Source: Sphingopyxis sp.
Lineage (GTDB): Bacteria; Pseudomonadota; Alphaproteobacteria; Sphingomonadales; Sphingomonadaceae
Assembly: GCA_030148985.1 (NCBI GenBank)
Contig: JASBSJ010000059.1
Location: forward strand, 1-64,000
Length of the DNA: 64,000 nucleotides
Reading direction: 5' to 3'
The notes under the pieces are model-generated. The model searched no databases. It saw only the letters and a list, made by a program, of their open reading frames with translations, and had not been told where the DNA came from. Position numbers and translations under genes: made by a program. Positions 9,906 through 19,746 of the stretch are shown piece after piece (position 1 is the stretch's first letter; every line of letters begins with the position of its first letter).

Positions 9906-10295
9906 TCAGCCCGCGACCGCGGCGACCGCGGCCATTGCACCGCTGATCCACAGGAAGGGCAGGGTCAGCGCGGCGATCCACAGGCGGCGGACGTCGCGGC
10001 GGAAACGGGCATGGAGCCCCCAGCTTGCGAGCGCCTGACGGCTGAGATGATACCAGCGGCGTTCGGTCGAGCGCGCAACCGGAACCGCAAGGGCAAGCAG
10101 CATGACCAGTGCGACGACGATAAAGGCCGAGGGTGCCCCCGCGGCGACCGCACTCGTCACGAGCCAGATCTGAATTGCAGCGAAAGCGAGCAGAGCGGCG
10201 GCAGCGTGCCAAGTCATTCGGCGACCCAGGCTTCGTGCCGGTGGAACGCTTGCAGTCGCGCGGCGCCAGAGGCGCGGTCCGTAAGTCGATGCCAT
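9906..10295 (-). CDS. Hypothetical membrane protein (several predicted TM segments)
   Basis: 129 aa; hydrophobic segments AAAALLAFAAIQIWLVTSAVAAG, AFIVVALVMLLALAVPVA, LWIAALTLPFLWISGAMAAVAAV. Confidence 0.6.
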   Translation of the reverse strand: MASTYGPRLWRRATASVPPARSLGRRMTWHAAAALLAFAAIQIWLVTSAVAAGAPSAFIVVALVMLLALAVPVARSTERRWYHLSRQALASWGLHARFRRDVRRLWIAALTLPFLWISGAMAAVAAVAG

Positions 10296-10511
10296 GTTGT
10301 CAGCCTCCCCGGCCGGCGATTCCCAGAAACGCCACGATTTGCCTCAAAAATCCCCAAGTCAAGACAGATTGGCATCGATTCGTTAAATTTTTCCCTCAAT
10401 CCGACGCGAAAACGGAACCAAACCGCGCCAAAGCGCAGATAATGCTGCCGGATTAGCAGCATAAGGGGTTTCCGAGCAGGTCAGGAAGGCCCGAGCGGCC
10501 TGGTCCGCGCG

Positions 10512-11117
10512 TCAGTCTTGCGGCGGCGTCGGCAGCGGTTCGGCGTCGGCTTCATCGGGGGCCGACTGCATCGGCGCTTCGCCATTCGCCTGGCGCTCCA
10601 GTTCCGCGGCCGCCTGCTGGCGCTCGGCGAGCGCGCGTTCCTCGGCGACGACCGCGGCCTCGACCTGATCGGCGGCGGCATCGATGCCGGCGAGGCGCTT
10701 GGCGCGCTCGTCGGCGATCATCGCCTGCCAGTCGGTCTTGTCGGCGGCGCGGCGTTCGGCGCGCGCCCCCGCGAGCAGCGCCTGCGTGCAGCCGGTGAAG
10801 CCGCCAAGCCCGGTCGGCGAGCAGCTGTCGGTGCCGAAGCGGCCGACGCGCTCGAGCGCGACAACCTTGTTCGCCCACGCTTCGTTGCGGACATCGAGCG
10901 GGTTGCCGCGCAGCATCGGCGGCACGCGATAGCGCTCGGTTTCAGGCAGGCGATTACATACGACGATTTCGTCGGGGCTCGACTGTTCGCACTTGTCGTC
11001 GCCGTAAACGATGACCTGGTTGATCTTTTCGGCGTCGGGTGCCGCTTCCTGCGCCGCAGCGGGCATGGCGGCGGCGCTCCCGGCGAGGATCAGCGCGAAA
11101 AGGGGAAGGCGGGTCAT
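10512..11117 (-). CDS. Hypothetical secreted protein
   Basis: MTRLPLFALILAGSAAAMPAAAQEAAPDAEKINQVIVYGDDKCEQSSPDEIVVCNRLPETERYRVPP; clear signal peptide if the internal Met is the start. Confidence 0.7.
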   Translation of the reverse strand: MTRLPLFALILAGSAAAMPAAAQEAAPDAEKINQVIVYGDDKCEQSSPDEIVVCNRLPETERYRVPPMLRGNPLDVRNEAWANKVVALERVGRFGTDSCSPTGLGGFTGCTQALLAGARAERRAADKTDWQAMIADERAKRLAGIDAAADQVEAAVVAEERALAERQQAAAELERQANGEAPMQSAPDEADAEPLPTPPQD

Positions 11118-11194
11118 CGGATCATCCTTTGTCAACTAGGCGCGGCTTGGCATTGCAACCCTGCATCGGTCATGAACGACGCCGGATTTCTGTA

Positions 11195-11722
11195 TCAGAT
11201 ACGTTTCGACAGCGCGATGGCTGCACGGCAACCTGCGCGGATCGCGAGGCTGAGTAGCGGATAGCCGGGGGCGCTTTCGGCGCCGGCCTTGAGCGCTGCA
11301 TCCTTATGTCCCAGCTCTTCGGCGCGGAAATCGGCGACCGCGGCGCTGAGTTCGGGGTCGCTGTCGCCCAGCTCGTCCAGCTGATCCCGGTAATGGCGAT
11401 CGATCTCGGTCTCGACCGCGGCGGTGCAGGCCATCGCGGCGCGCGGCCCCATCGCGGCGGTCACAGCGCCCAGCGCAAAGCCCGCGACGTTCCAGAACGG
11501 CTGGAGCGCGGTCGGGCGCACGCCGCGCTGTGCGATCATCGTGTCGAAGAATTTCCGGTGCCGCTCTTCCTGTTCGGCCATATGCGCGATTTCGCGCGCC
11601 ATCGGATGCCGGTCGCCCATCACCGCGAGCTGGCCGGCATAGATGCGCGTCGCACCATATTCGCCCGCCTGATCGACGCGGATCATCGATGCGGTGCGCT
11701 TGCCGGGCCTGTCCTCAGTCAT
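11195..11722 (-). CDS. coq7: Demethoxyubiquinone hydroxylase family protein
   Basis: MIRVDQAGEYGATRIYAGQLAVMGDRHPMAREIAHMAEQEERHRKFFDTMIAQRGVRPTALQPFWNVAGFALGAVTA. Confidence 0.95.
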   Translation of the reverse strand: MTEDRPGKRTASMIRVDQAGEYGATRIYAGQLAVMGDRHPMAREIAHMAEQEERHRKFFDTMIAQRGVRPTALQPFWNVAGFALGAVTAAMGPRAAMACTAAVETEIDRHYRDQLDELGDSDPELSAAVADFRAEELGHKDAALKAGAESAPGYPLLSLAIRAGCRAAIALSKRI

Positions 11723-12201
11723 GCCGTCGGTGTGCGCCCGCGGCGCATCAAGGTCAAGACGAGGATGGCGGCCGCGAACGAGAAGATCGCGTTGAAACCC
11801 GCGAGCGAGATGCCGAACAGCGACCAGGGCACCGCGTCGCAGCGGACGAGCGGTGCGTTCATGATCGAATCGAGCGTGATGGGCCCGCTGGCGCTGGTCG
11901 CGCAGCTGGTGATGCCTTCCCAGAAGCCATATTCGACCCCGGCATGAAACACGCCGATCGCGCCGCTCACGGCGATCGCGGCGGCGGCGAGCAGCGTCAG
12001 CGCGCGCATCGCCGTGTCATTGCGGCGCAGCAACAAGGCAAGCAGCGCCAGCACGATCGCCGCCTGATGCGGCCAGCGCTGCCAATAACACATTTCGCAC
12101 GGATGCAGGCCAAAGCCATATTGCGACACGAGCGCGCCGCCATAGAGCAGCAGCGGCGCCGCAAGCGCGACGAGGGGGGCGGCAAGGCGCGATCCGAACA
12201 T
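11719..12201 (-). CDS. dsbB: Disulfide bond formation protein B family
   Basis: GFGLHPCEMCYWQRWPHQAAIVLALLALLLRR (CxxC), 4 TM; ATGA overlap with coq7. Confidence 0.9.
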   Translation of the reverse strand: MFGSRLAAPLVALAAPLLLYGGALVSQYGFGLHPCEMCYWQRWPHQAAIVLALLALLLRRNDTAMRALTLLAAAAIAVSGAIGVFHAGVEYGFWEGITSCATSASGPITLDSIMNAPLVRCDAVPWSLFGISLAGFNAIFSFAAAILVLTLMRRGRTPTA

Positions 12202-12220
12202 TAAACTGATCCTGAAATGT

Positions 12221-12299
12221 CGTCATCCCGGCGCAGGCCGGGATCTCACCCTATCGGTTTACTGCACCGGTGAGATCCCGGCCTGCGCCGGGATGACGG
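12221..12299. repeat. Intergenic inverted repeat, family B (CGTCATCCCGGCGAAGGCCGGGATCTC...)
   Basis: cgtcatcccggcgcaggccgggatctcaccctatcggtttactgcaccggtgagatcccggcctgcgccgggatgacg. Confidence 0.9.
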
Positions 12300-12313
12300 G
12301 AAGAAGCATAGTG

Positions 12314-13717
12314 TCAGTTGCGCCGCGCCGGCTTCGCGGCGGGCTTGCTCGCCGCGGCCATGCGCGGGGTTCCCGGACCGATCCGCCCGATCGTCTGCAG
12401 CGCATAGTGAAGCTGGAAATCCTCGATCCCCTTGGCTTTCAGCTCCTCCGCAGTCGCGGTGAAGCGCGGGTCGGCCTTTTCATCCTTTTCGATCAGGCCG
12501 TCATCGACCTTTTTCTCGTTGATGAGGTGACGGCGCAAATCGCTTTCGCGGAACTTGGGACGCGACGCATAATCGGGGTCGCTGAGCTGCGGCACCTGAA
12601 TGTCGGGATCGATCCCGCCTTCCTGCACGCTGCGGCCCGACGGCGTGTAATAGCGCGCGGTGGTGAGCCGCAGCGCGGTCACGTCGCTGAGCGGCAATAT
12701 CGTCTGCACCGATCCCTTGCCGAAGCTGCGCTCGCCCATCACGATCGCGCGATGCTGATCCTGCAGCGCGCCCGCGACGATTTCGGACGCCGAGGCCGAT
12801 CCCGAATCGATCAGCACGACGACCGGAGCGCCGCCCGCCAGATCGCCGGGTTCGGCGAAATAGCGTTCGATGTCGCCCTTGCGGCGACCGCGCTGCGACA
12901 CGATCTCGCCGCGTTCGAGGAACAGGTCGCTGATCCCGACCGCCTCGTCGAGCAGCCCGCCGGGGTTAGACCGCAGGTCGAGCACCCAGCCGCGCGGTTT
13001 CTTGCCCAGCGATTTTTCGACCGCCATCATTGCGGCCTTCAGGTCGGTCGTCGCATCGGCCGAGAAGCTGGTAACGGTGAGCACGCCGACGTCGCCGCTG
13101 ACCTCCCATTTGACGGGCTTCAGGTCGATGATCTCGCGCGTCAGCGTCATCTCGATCGGCTTGTCCTGGCCTTCGCGGACGACGGTGATGCCGATCGACG
13201 TGCCCGGCCGTCCGCGCATCTGTTCGACCGCTTCGTCGAGCGTCAGCCCGAAGATCAGCTCGTCGTTGATATGGGTGATATAATCGCCCGCCTTGATCCC
13301 CGCCTTGGCGGCCGGGGTGTCGGCGGTCGGCGCGATGACCTTGACGACGCCGTCCTCCATCGTCACCGAGAGGCCGAGGCCGCCATATTCGCCGTCGGTC
13401 TGGGTGCGCAGGTTGGTAAAGCCGCGCGCGTCGAGATAGCCCGAATGCGGGTCGAGGCTGGCGAGCATCCCGTTGATCGCGCCTTCGATCAGCTTCGAAT
13501 CCTCGACCGGTTCGACATAGTTTGACTTCACTTCCAGATAGACGTCCATGAAGCGCGCGATTTCTTCCTGCGTCTTCGAATCGACGCTCGCCATGGCGCC
13601 GGTCGCGAGCGGCACGAGCGCCAGCGTCGAAAGCGCGGCGGCGCCCTGCCACAGCGCAAAGCGGCGGCGCGGCGAAGCGGACGGGCGGGCGGCGGTCGTG
13701 GTCGAGTCGGTCATCAC
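12314..13717 (-). CDS. ctpA: C-terminal processing peptidase, S41 family with PDZ domain
   Basis: ...DGEYGGLGLSVTMEDGVVKVIAPTADTPAAKAGIKAGDYITHINDELIFG..., VVVLIDSGSASASEIVAGALQDQHRAIVMGERSFGKGSVQTILPLSD. Confidence 0.95.
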   Translation of the reverse strand: MMTDSTTTAARPSASPRRRFALWQGAAALSTLALVPLATGAMASVDSKTQEEIARFMDVYLEVKSNYVEPVEDSKLIEGAINGMLASLDPHSGYLDARGFTNLRTQTDGEYGGLGLSVTMEDGVVKVIAPTADTPAAKAGIKAGDYITHINDELIFGLTLDEAVEQMRGRPGTSIGITVVREGQDKPIEMTLTREIIDLKPVKWEVSGDVGVLTVTSFSADATTDLKAAMMAVEKSLGKKPRGWVLDLRSNPGGLLDEAVGISDLFLERGEIVSQRGRRKGDIERYFAEPGDLAGGAPVVVLIDSGSASASEIVAGALQDQHRAIVMGERSFGKGSVQTILPLSDVTALRLTTARYYTPSGRSVQEGGIDPDIQVPQLSDPDYASRPKFRESDLRRHLINEKKVDDGLIEKDEKADPRFTATAEELKAKGIEDFQLHYALQTIGRIGPGTPRMAAASKPAAKPARRN

Positions 13718-13847
13718 AATCTTTCGCTCAGGCGCGGGAAACCCGCCTTATAATCCCCGGAGCGCCATCCTCCTACGCATTTATGCGGTCGTCAAGCATG
13801 GCATCCCGATCGGGGAAAGCGGGCGCGCGGACAATGAACTGGGGCGA

Positions 13848-15065
13848 TCAGCCGATCATCGCGACAATATCGACCGGGCGGCCGCCGCGGCGCAGCTCGA
13901 CTGTGATGCGGCTGTCGTCCGATGCTGCGCGGCCGACCGGCGCGCCGGACCCCACCGTGTCGCCGACGCCGACCGACAGCGCGATCATGCCGGCAAGCAG
14001 CGAGACCCAGCCGCCGCCATGATCGATGATGACGATCTTGCCATAGCCGCGATAATCGCCCGCAAAGCTGACGCGGCCGGGGGCGGGCGCAACGACCTGG
14101 CCGCCCGGCTGGGCCGCGATGGTGATGCCGCGCGACCGCACGCCGCTTTCGTTCACCTCGCCCAGCCCCGCGACGATGCGCCCGACGACGGGCAAGCGAT
14201 AGGCGCTGCCGGTGAGGCCGGCCTCGCGCGCGGCGGGCGGGGCGATGGCGCTGGCCGGACCAGCGGCGGGGTTGCGCGGGCGCGGGAGCGGTCCCGCAAG
14301 CTGTCCCAGTTCGGCGCGCACCAACCCGTCGGCTTCGAGCGCATCCATCAAATCGACAATGTCGCGCGCTTTTTCGCCCAGCCCCAGCGCGCGGTCGGCT
14401 TCGAGCCGCGCGCTGCTCATCAGTTCGCGTGAACGCAGCCGCCCTTCGTTTTCGAGCCGCGTGAATGCATCGCGCCGCGCGGCAAGCTGCGCCCGGCTGG
14501 CCGCCAGCGCGTCGAGCGCGATCGCCTGTTGCCGCCGCGCGGTGTCGAGCAGGGTCAGCTCGCGGCGGACCCCGACGGTGCGCCGTGCGATTACCGGCAT
14601 CGCGGCGTCGAGCACCGCGCGGGCGTGGACCATGTCGCGGAGCGACCCCGGCTGTGCGAGCACGCTGACCGGCGGCTGGCGGCTCAATTGCTGGAGCGAG
14701 GCGGCGAGTTCGAGCAAGGGCTGCTGCTGTTCCGCGAGCCGCGCGCGCTGCGCCGAGAGGCGGCGCGTGACCAGCGCGACGCGCGCCTCGCCCGCGCTGA
14801 TGTCGGCTTCGGCCGACTGGATGCGCGCGGCGAGCGCGGCGCTGCGCTTTTGCAACCGGTCGGCTTCGCTGACTGCGGCGTCGGCCTGTTTTTCGAGCAG
14901 CGCGCTCCGCGCCATTGCCGCCGCCGATTGCTCCCTGGCGTCGACCAGCTGGGCGCGCTCGCGTGTGGCGATCACTTGCGGATCGAAAATATCGCTCTGC
15001 GCCAGCGCGAATGCGCCGCCCGCCATCAGCGCGGCGACCGCCAATCCGGCTCGCGCGCGCCTCAC
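13848..15065 (-). CDS. envC: Murein hydrolase activator EnvC-like / M23 family peptidase
   Basis: Long coiled coil then LytM-like domain ...RGITIAAQPGGQVVAPAPGRVSFAGDYRGYGKIVIIDHGGGWVSLLAGM; probable GTG start at 15065 overlapping rlmH stop. Confidence 0.85.
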   Translation of the reverse strand: MRRARAGLAVAALMAGGAFALAQSDIFDPQVIATRERAQLVDAREQSAAAMARSALLEKQADAAVSEADRLQKRSAALAARIQSAEADISAGEARVALVTRRLSAQRARLAEQQQPLLELAASLQQLSRQPPVSVLAQPGSLRDMVHARAVLDAAMPVIARRTVGVRRELTLLDTARRQQAIALDALAASRAQLAARRDAFTRLENEGRLRSRELMSSARLEADRALGLGEKARDIVDLMDALEADGLVRAELGQLAGPLPRPRNPAAGPASAIAPPAAREAGLTGSAYRLPVVGRIVAGLGEVNESGVRSRGITIAAQPGGQVVAPAPGRVSFAGDYRGYGKIVIIDHGGGWVSLLAGMIALSVGVGDTVGSGAPVGRAASDDSRITVELRRGGRPVDIVAMIG

Positions 15066-15490
15066 TGCCGCCCTTCGCGGTGATAGGGATGACCCGCGAC
15101 GATGCTGGTGGCGCGCCACAATTGTTCGGCGAGCATCGCGCGCGCCATCAGATGCGGCCAGGTCGCGCGGCCGAAGGCGATGACCTTGTCGGCGCCCTCG
15201 CGCTCCTCCGGGGTGAAACCGTCGGCGGCGCCGAGGCAGAAGCGCGCCTCGCGCACCCCGCCATCGCGCCAGTTTTCGAGCAATTTTGCAAATTCGAGCG
15301 AGGATATTTGCTCGCCGCCCTCGTCGAGCAATATGGTGCGGCTGCCCGCTGCCGCGGCGGGAACGCGCCCGCCGGTGTCGGGGAGTTCCGAAATCTTCTG
15401 CGCCCAGGTCACGCGCTTCATATAGCGCTCGACCAGTTCGGCCTCGGGCCCACGCCCTATGCGCCCGCGCGCGATGATGTGCAGCAACAT
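15062..15490 (-). CDS. rlmH: 23S rRNA (pseudouridine1915-N3)-methyltransferase RlmH
   Basis: MLLHIIARGRIGRGPEAELVERYMKRVTW...FCLGAADGFTPEEREGADKVIAFGRATWPHLMARAMLAEQLWRATSIVAGHPYHREG. Confidence 0.95.
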   Translation of the reverse strand: MLLHIIARGRIGRGPEAELVERYMKRVTWAQKISELPDTGGRVPAAAAGSRTILLDEGGEQISSLEFAKLLENWRDGGVREARFCLGAADGFTPEEREGADKVIAFGRATWPHLMARAMLAEQLWRATSIVAGHPYHREGRQ

Positions 15491-15523
15491 AAACGTCCGC
15501 CTAGCCGGTAGGCGGGACGGACG

Positions 15524-15955
15524 TCAATTTGCTGCTGCGACCGGCGGCGCGTCGCCGAACGACCACATGCGCTCGAGGTTATAGAAGCTGCGCACCTCGG
15601 GGCGGAACAGGTGGACGATGACATCGCCCGCATCGAGCAGCACCCAATCGGCATTGGGCAGCCCTTCGACGCGGACCGGACGGCCCGCTTCCTGCTTGAT
15701 CCGCTGCGCCAGCTTCTCGGCGATCGCCGAGACGTGGCGCGTCGAACGGCCGCTCGCGATCACCATATGGTCGGCGATGCTGCTTTTGCCGGCAAGCGGA
15801 ATCGAGATGGTTTCCTGGGCCTGGTCCTCGTCCAGCTGGTGGAGGATCAGCGCGTGGAGCGCGTCCACGCTGTCATTGGCAGGAGCGGCGCCCGGCGCGG
15901 CCCCCTGGGTGGCGGAGATCAAATGCGTCCTTTCTTGGTCGGTTCCACCAGCCAT
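15524..15955 (-). CDS. rsfS: Ribosome silencing factor
   Basis: DEDQAQETISIPLAGKSSIADHMVIASGRSTRHVSAIAEKLAQRIKQEAGRPVRVEGLPNADWVLLDAGDVIVHLFRPEVRSFYNLERMW; start codon uncertain. Confidence 0.95.
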   Translation of the reverse strand: MAGGTDQERTHLISATQGAAPGAAPANDSVDALHALILHQLDEDQAQETISIPLAGKSSIADHMVIASGRSTRHVSAIAEKLAQRIKQEAGRPVRVEGLPNADWVLLDAGDVIVHLFRPEVRSFYNLERMWSFGDAPPVAAAN

Positions 15956-16572
15956 GAACGCGTGATCGGGTCGCGCAGCGCGCGGCCTTCATAGCGTTCG
16001 AACCAGCGGGGGTTGGCCTGCCGTATCGCAGTCGCGGATCGCACATCGGGCGAAAATCGCAAGAACACGAGGGCGGGCGGTCTCCAGTCTGTCCAATGCT
16101 TATTCTGGTCTGCGGGCCGGACAAATCGCCGCAGCCATCCCATCGCACGTCTTGCATGGGCGTGATCATTATAGCCCGGACGCGCGATAACCGCAATCGG
16201 CATCAATCGCGCAATCCCCCGCCAGTCGCGCCATTGGGGCAGTTGGACCAGATTGTCGGCGCCGATGATCCAGATAAACTGGCGGTCGGGATAGCGGCGG
16301 ACGAGCTTTTTAAGCGTGTCGATCGTGTAGCGCGTGCCAAGCTCGGCCTCGATTCCCGTCGCGCGAATGGGTGCGCGCCGCGCCATGCGCCGCGCCGAGG
16401 CGAGCCGTGCGGGGAGGGGCGCCATGCCTGCCCTGGGCTTGAGCGGATTGCCGGGCGAGACGAGCCACCAGAGCTCATCCAGCCCGAGCGCGTCGATCGC
16501 ATTGAGGCTGATCGCGCGATGCCCGCCGTGCGCAGGGTTGAAGCTGCCGCCGAGGAGGCCGGTGGGGATCAT
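15919..16572 (-). CDS. nadD: Nicotinate-nucleotide adenylyltransferase
   Basis: MIPTGLLGGSFNPAHGGHRAISLNAIDALGLDELWWLVSPGNPLK...; start at 16572 overlaps toxin stop (ATGA). Confidence 0.95.
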   Translation of the reverse strand: MIPTGLLGGSFNPAHGGHRAISLNAIDALGLDELWWLVSPGNPLKPRAGMAPLPARLASARRMARRAPIRATGIEAELGTRYTIDTLKKLVRRYPDRQFIWIIGADNLVQLPQWRDWRGIARLMPIAVIARPGYNDHAHARRAMGWLRRFVRPADQNKHWTDWRPPALVFLRFSPDVRSATAIRQANPRWFERYEGRALRDPITRSWLVEPTKKGRI

Positions 16573-16859
16573 GGCAGGCTCTGCCAGTCGCTGCGGTTGT
16601 GCTGAACCCGCGCGATGAGAATCCCGTCCGGCTCGATTTGATAGATGAGAAGCAGCGGTGTCGCGGGCACCCGCCACTTGCGCAATGCACCGTCCGTGAA
16701 CGTCGGACCGGCGCGCGGGCGATCGAGCAGAAATTCGGCAGCCTCCAGCGCGGCATCGACGGCACGAACGGCAAATTCAGGATCGAGCGTCGCGTAAAAA
16801 TCTTCGATATGCGCGAGATCCGAGCGTGCGGGCCCGGACCATCGGAGCCGAGCCATCAA
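16569..16859 (-). CDS. parE: RelE/ParE superfamily toxin
   Basis: MARLRWSGPARSDLAHIEDFYATLDPEFAVRAVDAALEAAEFLLDRPRAGPTFTDGALRKWRVPATPLLLIYQIEPDGILIARVQHNRSDWQSLP. Confidence 0.9.
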   Translation of the reverse strand: MMARLRWSGPARSDLAHIEDFYATLDPEFAVRAVDAALEAAEFLLDRPRAGPTFTDGALRKWRVPATPLLLIYQIEPDGILIARVQHNRSDWQSLP

Positions 16860-17125
16860 ACGGCGACGTCCCTTTTCGCGTCCCGTTGCGCCCGTCGATC
16901 AGCGATCCACTGTTTCATGTCGTCGTGCGAAATCCAGTCGCCCGCTTCCGCGGCATCAAGGCCTTCTTGAACAAATGCCAGAAACTCCGCCTCGCGCCGA
17001 GCATGTTCACGCACCGCCTGAGAGACGAACCATGCGCGGCTGCGACCTTGTGCTGCGACGATCTCATCGACAAGGGCGACGGTGTCGTCATCGACACGGG
17101 CGGAAATGACGGTCTGCTTGGTCAT
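16856..17125 (-). CDS. parD: Ribbon-helix-helix (CopG/ParD-like) antitoxin
   Basis: MTKQTVISARVDDDTVALVDEIVAAQGRSRAWFVSQAVREHARREAEFLAFVQEGLDAAEAGDWISHDDMKQW; ATGA overlap with toxin. Confidence 0.88.
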   Translation of the reverse strand: MTKQTVISARVDDDTVALVDEIVAAQGRSRAWFVSQAVREHARREAEFLAFVQEGLDAAEAGDWISHDDMKQWIADRRAQRDAKRDVAV

Positions 17126-17137
17126 GTTTTCATTTAT

Positions 17138-17157
17138 ATCATTTGTATACAAATGAT
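17138..17157. promoter_or_regulatory. Perfect 20-bp palindrome, putative toxin-antitoxin autoregulatory operator
   Basis: ATCATTTGTATACAAATGAT, 12 bp upstream of antitoxin start and abutting the proA stop. Confidence 0.8.
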
Positions 17158-18447
17158 TCAAGAACGTGTCTGACCGCTCCCGCGCACAAGCCATTTGTAC
17201 GTCGTCAGCCCTTCGAGCGCCACCGGGCCGCGCGCGTGGAGGCGCCCCGTCGCGATGCCGATTTCGGCGCCGAGGCCGAATTCTCCTCCATCCGCAAATT
17301 GCGTCGAGGCATTGTGTATGACGATGGCGCTGTCGACGCCCGTCAGGAAACGCTCGGCGGTCGCGGCATCCTCGGTGACGATGGCATCGGTGTGGCGGCT
17401 CGAATGCGCATCGATGTGCGCGAGCGCCCCGTCGAGGCCATCGACTATGGCGATCGACACGATTGCGTCGAGATATTCGGTGTCCCAATCGCCGGTGCTC
17501 GCGGGTTCGACATGCGGGCTGAGTGCTGCGACGCCCTTGTCACCGCGCACCTCGCAGCCCGCGGCAATCAGCGCATCGATAATGGCGAGCGGCGCGCCGT
17601 AGACACGGTCGATCAGGATCGTCTCGGTCGCGCCGCAGATGCCGGTACGACGCATCTTGGCGTTGACGGCTAGCTCGACCGCCTTCGCCGGGTCAGCGGC
17701 GCCGTCGATATAGAGATGATTGATCCCGTCGAGATGCGCGAGCACCGGCACGCGCGCCTCGTCCTGCACGCGCGCGACCAGCCCCTTGCCGCCGCGCGGG
17801 ATTATGATGTCGATCAGGCCCTGCGCGCGCAGCATCGCGCCGACCGCGGCGCGGTCCTGCGTCGGGACCAGCTGCACGGCATCGGCGGGGAGGCCCGCAT
17901 CGACGAGGCCCGCCGCGAACGCCGCGTGGATCGCACGGTTCGACTGCGCCGCCTCGCTGCCGCCGCGCAGGATGACGGCATTGCCCGACATCAGCCCGAG
18001 CGCCGCGGCGTCGGCGGTGACATTGGGACGGCTTTCATAGATGATACCGACGACGCCGAGCGGAACGCGCACGCGGCTGAGTTCCAACCCGTTGGGCCGC
18101 GTCGCGCGATCGATCTCGCTGCCGACGGGATCGGCCAGCGCCGCGACCGCTTCGATCGCATCGGCGATTCCCGCAAGGCGAAGCTCGTCGAGCCGCAGCC
18201 GGTCGAGCATCGCGCCCGACAGGCCGTTCGTCCGCCCCGCGGCCATATCCTCGGCATTGGCCGCCAATATCGCCGCCGACTGCGTGCGGATCGCGGCTGC
18301 CGCGGCCCTCAGCGCCGCAGCCTTTTCGGCGGTCGGCGTCTGCGCGAGCCGTTTCGCGGCGGCGCGCGCGCGCGCGCCCATATCGGCGATCAGCGCGGCG
18401 GCATCGCCGGGCAGCGGGGAAGGAGCGGTGAGCGTTTCTGTGGTCAT
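17158..18447 (-). CDS. proA: Gamma-glutamyl phosphate reductase
   Basis: [47 protein letters not shown]...[18 protein letters not shown]. Confidence 0.97.
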   Translation of the reverse strand: MTTETLTAPSPLPGDAAALIADMGARARAAAKRLAQTPTAEKAAALRAAAAAIRTQSAAILAANAEDMAAGRTNGLSGAMLDRLRLDELRLAGIADAIEAVAALADPVGSEIDRATRPNGLELSRVRVPLGVVGIIYESRPNVTADAAALGLMSGNAVILRGGSEAAQSNRAIHAAFAAGLVDAGLPADAVQLVPTQDRAAVGAMLRAQGLIDIIIPRGGKGLVARVQDEARVPVLAHLDGINHLYIDGAADPAKAVELAVNAKMRRTGICGATETILIDRVYGAPLAIIDALIAAGCEVRGDKGVAALSPHVEPASTGDWDTEYLDAIVSIAIVDGLDGALAHIDAHSSRHTDAIVTEDAATAERFLTGVDSAIVIHNASTQFADGGEFGLGAEIGIATGRLHARGPVALEGLTTYKWLVRGSGQTRS

Positions 18448-18527
18448 GGCGCTTGCCTCTATCATGTTTCGCCGACTTGCCGAAAGTCCCGTTGCGCGGT
18501 GCGGTTTGGGTCACTAGTCAGGGGCGC

Positions 18528-19664
18528 ATGAGCGGGGACATCGAAGGGATCGGGGCGGCGGTGACCGCGGGGCTCGCGGCGCGGGCGGTCGAGTCGGCGC
18601 ATGGGGGCGCAGCGCATGGCGACGCGCCGCTGCGCTGCCTCAATTGCGGAACCAGCCTGGCCGGGTCGCATTGCCACCATTGCGGGCAGCGCGCCGACGT
18701 TCACCGCAGCTTCGGCGCGATCGGGCACGATCTGGTCCATGCGATCTTCCATTTTGAAGGCAAGATCTGGAACACGCTGCCGCTGCTCGCCTGGCGGCCC
18801 GGCGACCTGACGCGCCGCTATATCCACGGCGAACGCGCGCGCTTCATCTCGCCGCTCGCGCTGTTCCTCTTCGCGGTTTTCCTGACCTATGCCGTGCTCG
18901 CGATGATCGGCAGCGGCGGCGAACTCGGCTCCGCGCTGGCCAAGGCGGCGGACGAGCAGACGCGCACGACCGCGATCAAGGACAGCATCCAGCTGGAGGT
19001 CGACCGCATCGACGGCGAACTGGCGAAGGCCGACCTGGCGGACGAGCGGCGCCGCGCGCTCGAAGCGGAACGTGAGGCCCTTCAGCAAAGCGCCACCTCT
19101 CTCGGCGTGGCGCGCGCGCGGAGCCAGAGCGAGCGGGCGGCGGATCGCGCCGAGGGGCCGCCTGTGCTCGACGATCCGCGCGATCAGTTGGCAACGAGCG
19201 CCGATTTTATCTCGCAAAACAAGATCGATACGGGGGTTCCCTTCATCGACAATGGCATGAACAAGGCGTTCGCGAACCCCGCGCTGGTGCTCTACAAGCT
19301 TCAGGCGAACGCCTATAAATTCGCATGGTCGCTGATCCCCTTATCGCTGCCCTTCATGTGGCTGCTCTATCCCTTCAGCCGCCGCTTCCACACCTATGAC
19401 CATTTCGTCTTCGTCACCTATTCGATCTCGTTCATGCTGCTGCTGTTCGTGGTCGTGCGGCTTTTGAACCTGACGATTTTCGGCGAGCTCGCGACCTTTT
19501 TCGCGATACTTTACGCGCCCTTCCACATGTATCGCCAGCTACGCGGCGCCTATCGCTCGTCGCGATTCGGCGCGTTTGTGCGCGCCAATCTGCTCGTCTG
19601 TTTCAGCCTTTTCGCGGTGATTTCGTTTCTGTTCCTGCTGCTTGCGGTCGGGGTCAGCGGCTGA
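18528..19664 (+). CDS. DUF3667-type membrane protein with N-terminal zinc-ribbon
   Basis: LRCLNCGTSLAGSHCHHCGQRADVHRSFGAIGHDLVHAIFHFEGKIWNTLPLLAWRPGDLTRRYIHGERARFISPLALFLFAVFLTYAV. Confidence 0.8.
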   Translation: MSGDIEGIGAAVTAGLAARAVESAHGGAAHGDAPLRCLNCGTSLAGSHCHHCGQRADVHRSFGAIGHDLVHAIFHFEGKIWNTLPLLAWRPGDLTRRYIHGERARFISPLALFLFAVFLTYAVLAMIGSGGELGSALAKAADEQTRTTAIKDSIQLEVDRIDGELAKADLADERRRALEAEREALQQSATSLGVARARSQSERAADRAEGPPVLDDPRDQLATSADFISQNKIDTGVPFIDNGMNKAFANPALVLYKLQANAYKFAWSLIPLSLPFMWLLYPFSRRFHTYDHFVFVTYSISFMLLLFVVVRLLNLTIFGELATFFAILYAPFHMYRQLRGAYRSSRFGAFVRANLLVCFSLFAVISFLFLLLAVGVSG

Positions 19665-19746
19665 ATTTGCGTCTCGGCGCAAAGCTGTAACAATGCGCGG
19701 GCACAGACGCGCCGACGCGGCGCGCAGCAAGCAGGAGAACGAGGCC

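Noticed and set aside
10442-10462. ATGCTGC-N7-GCAGCAT hairpin between two minus-strand genes
   Set aside because: Short stem without T-run and no other support; could be chance.
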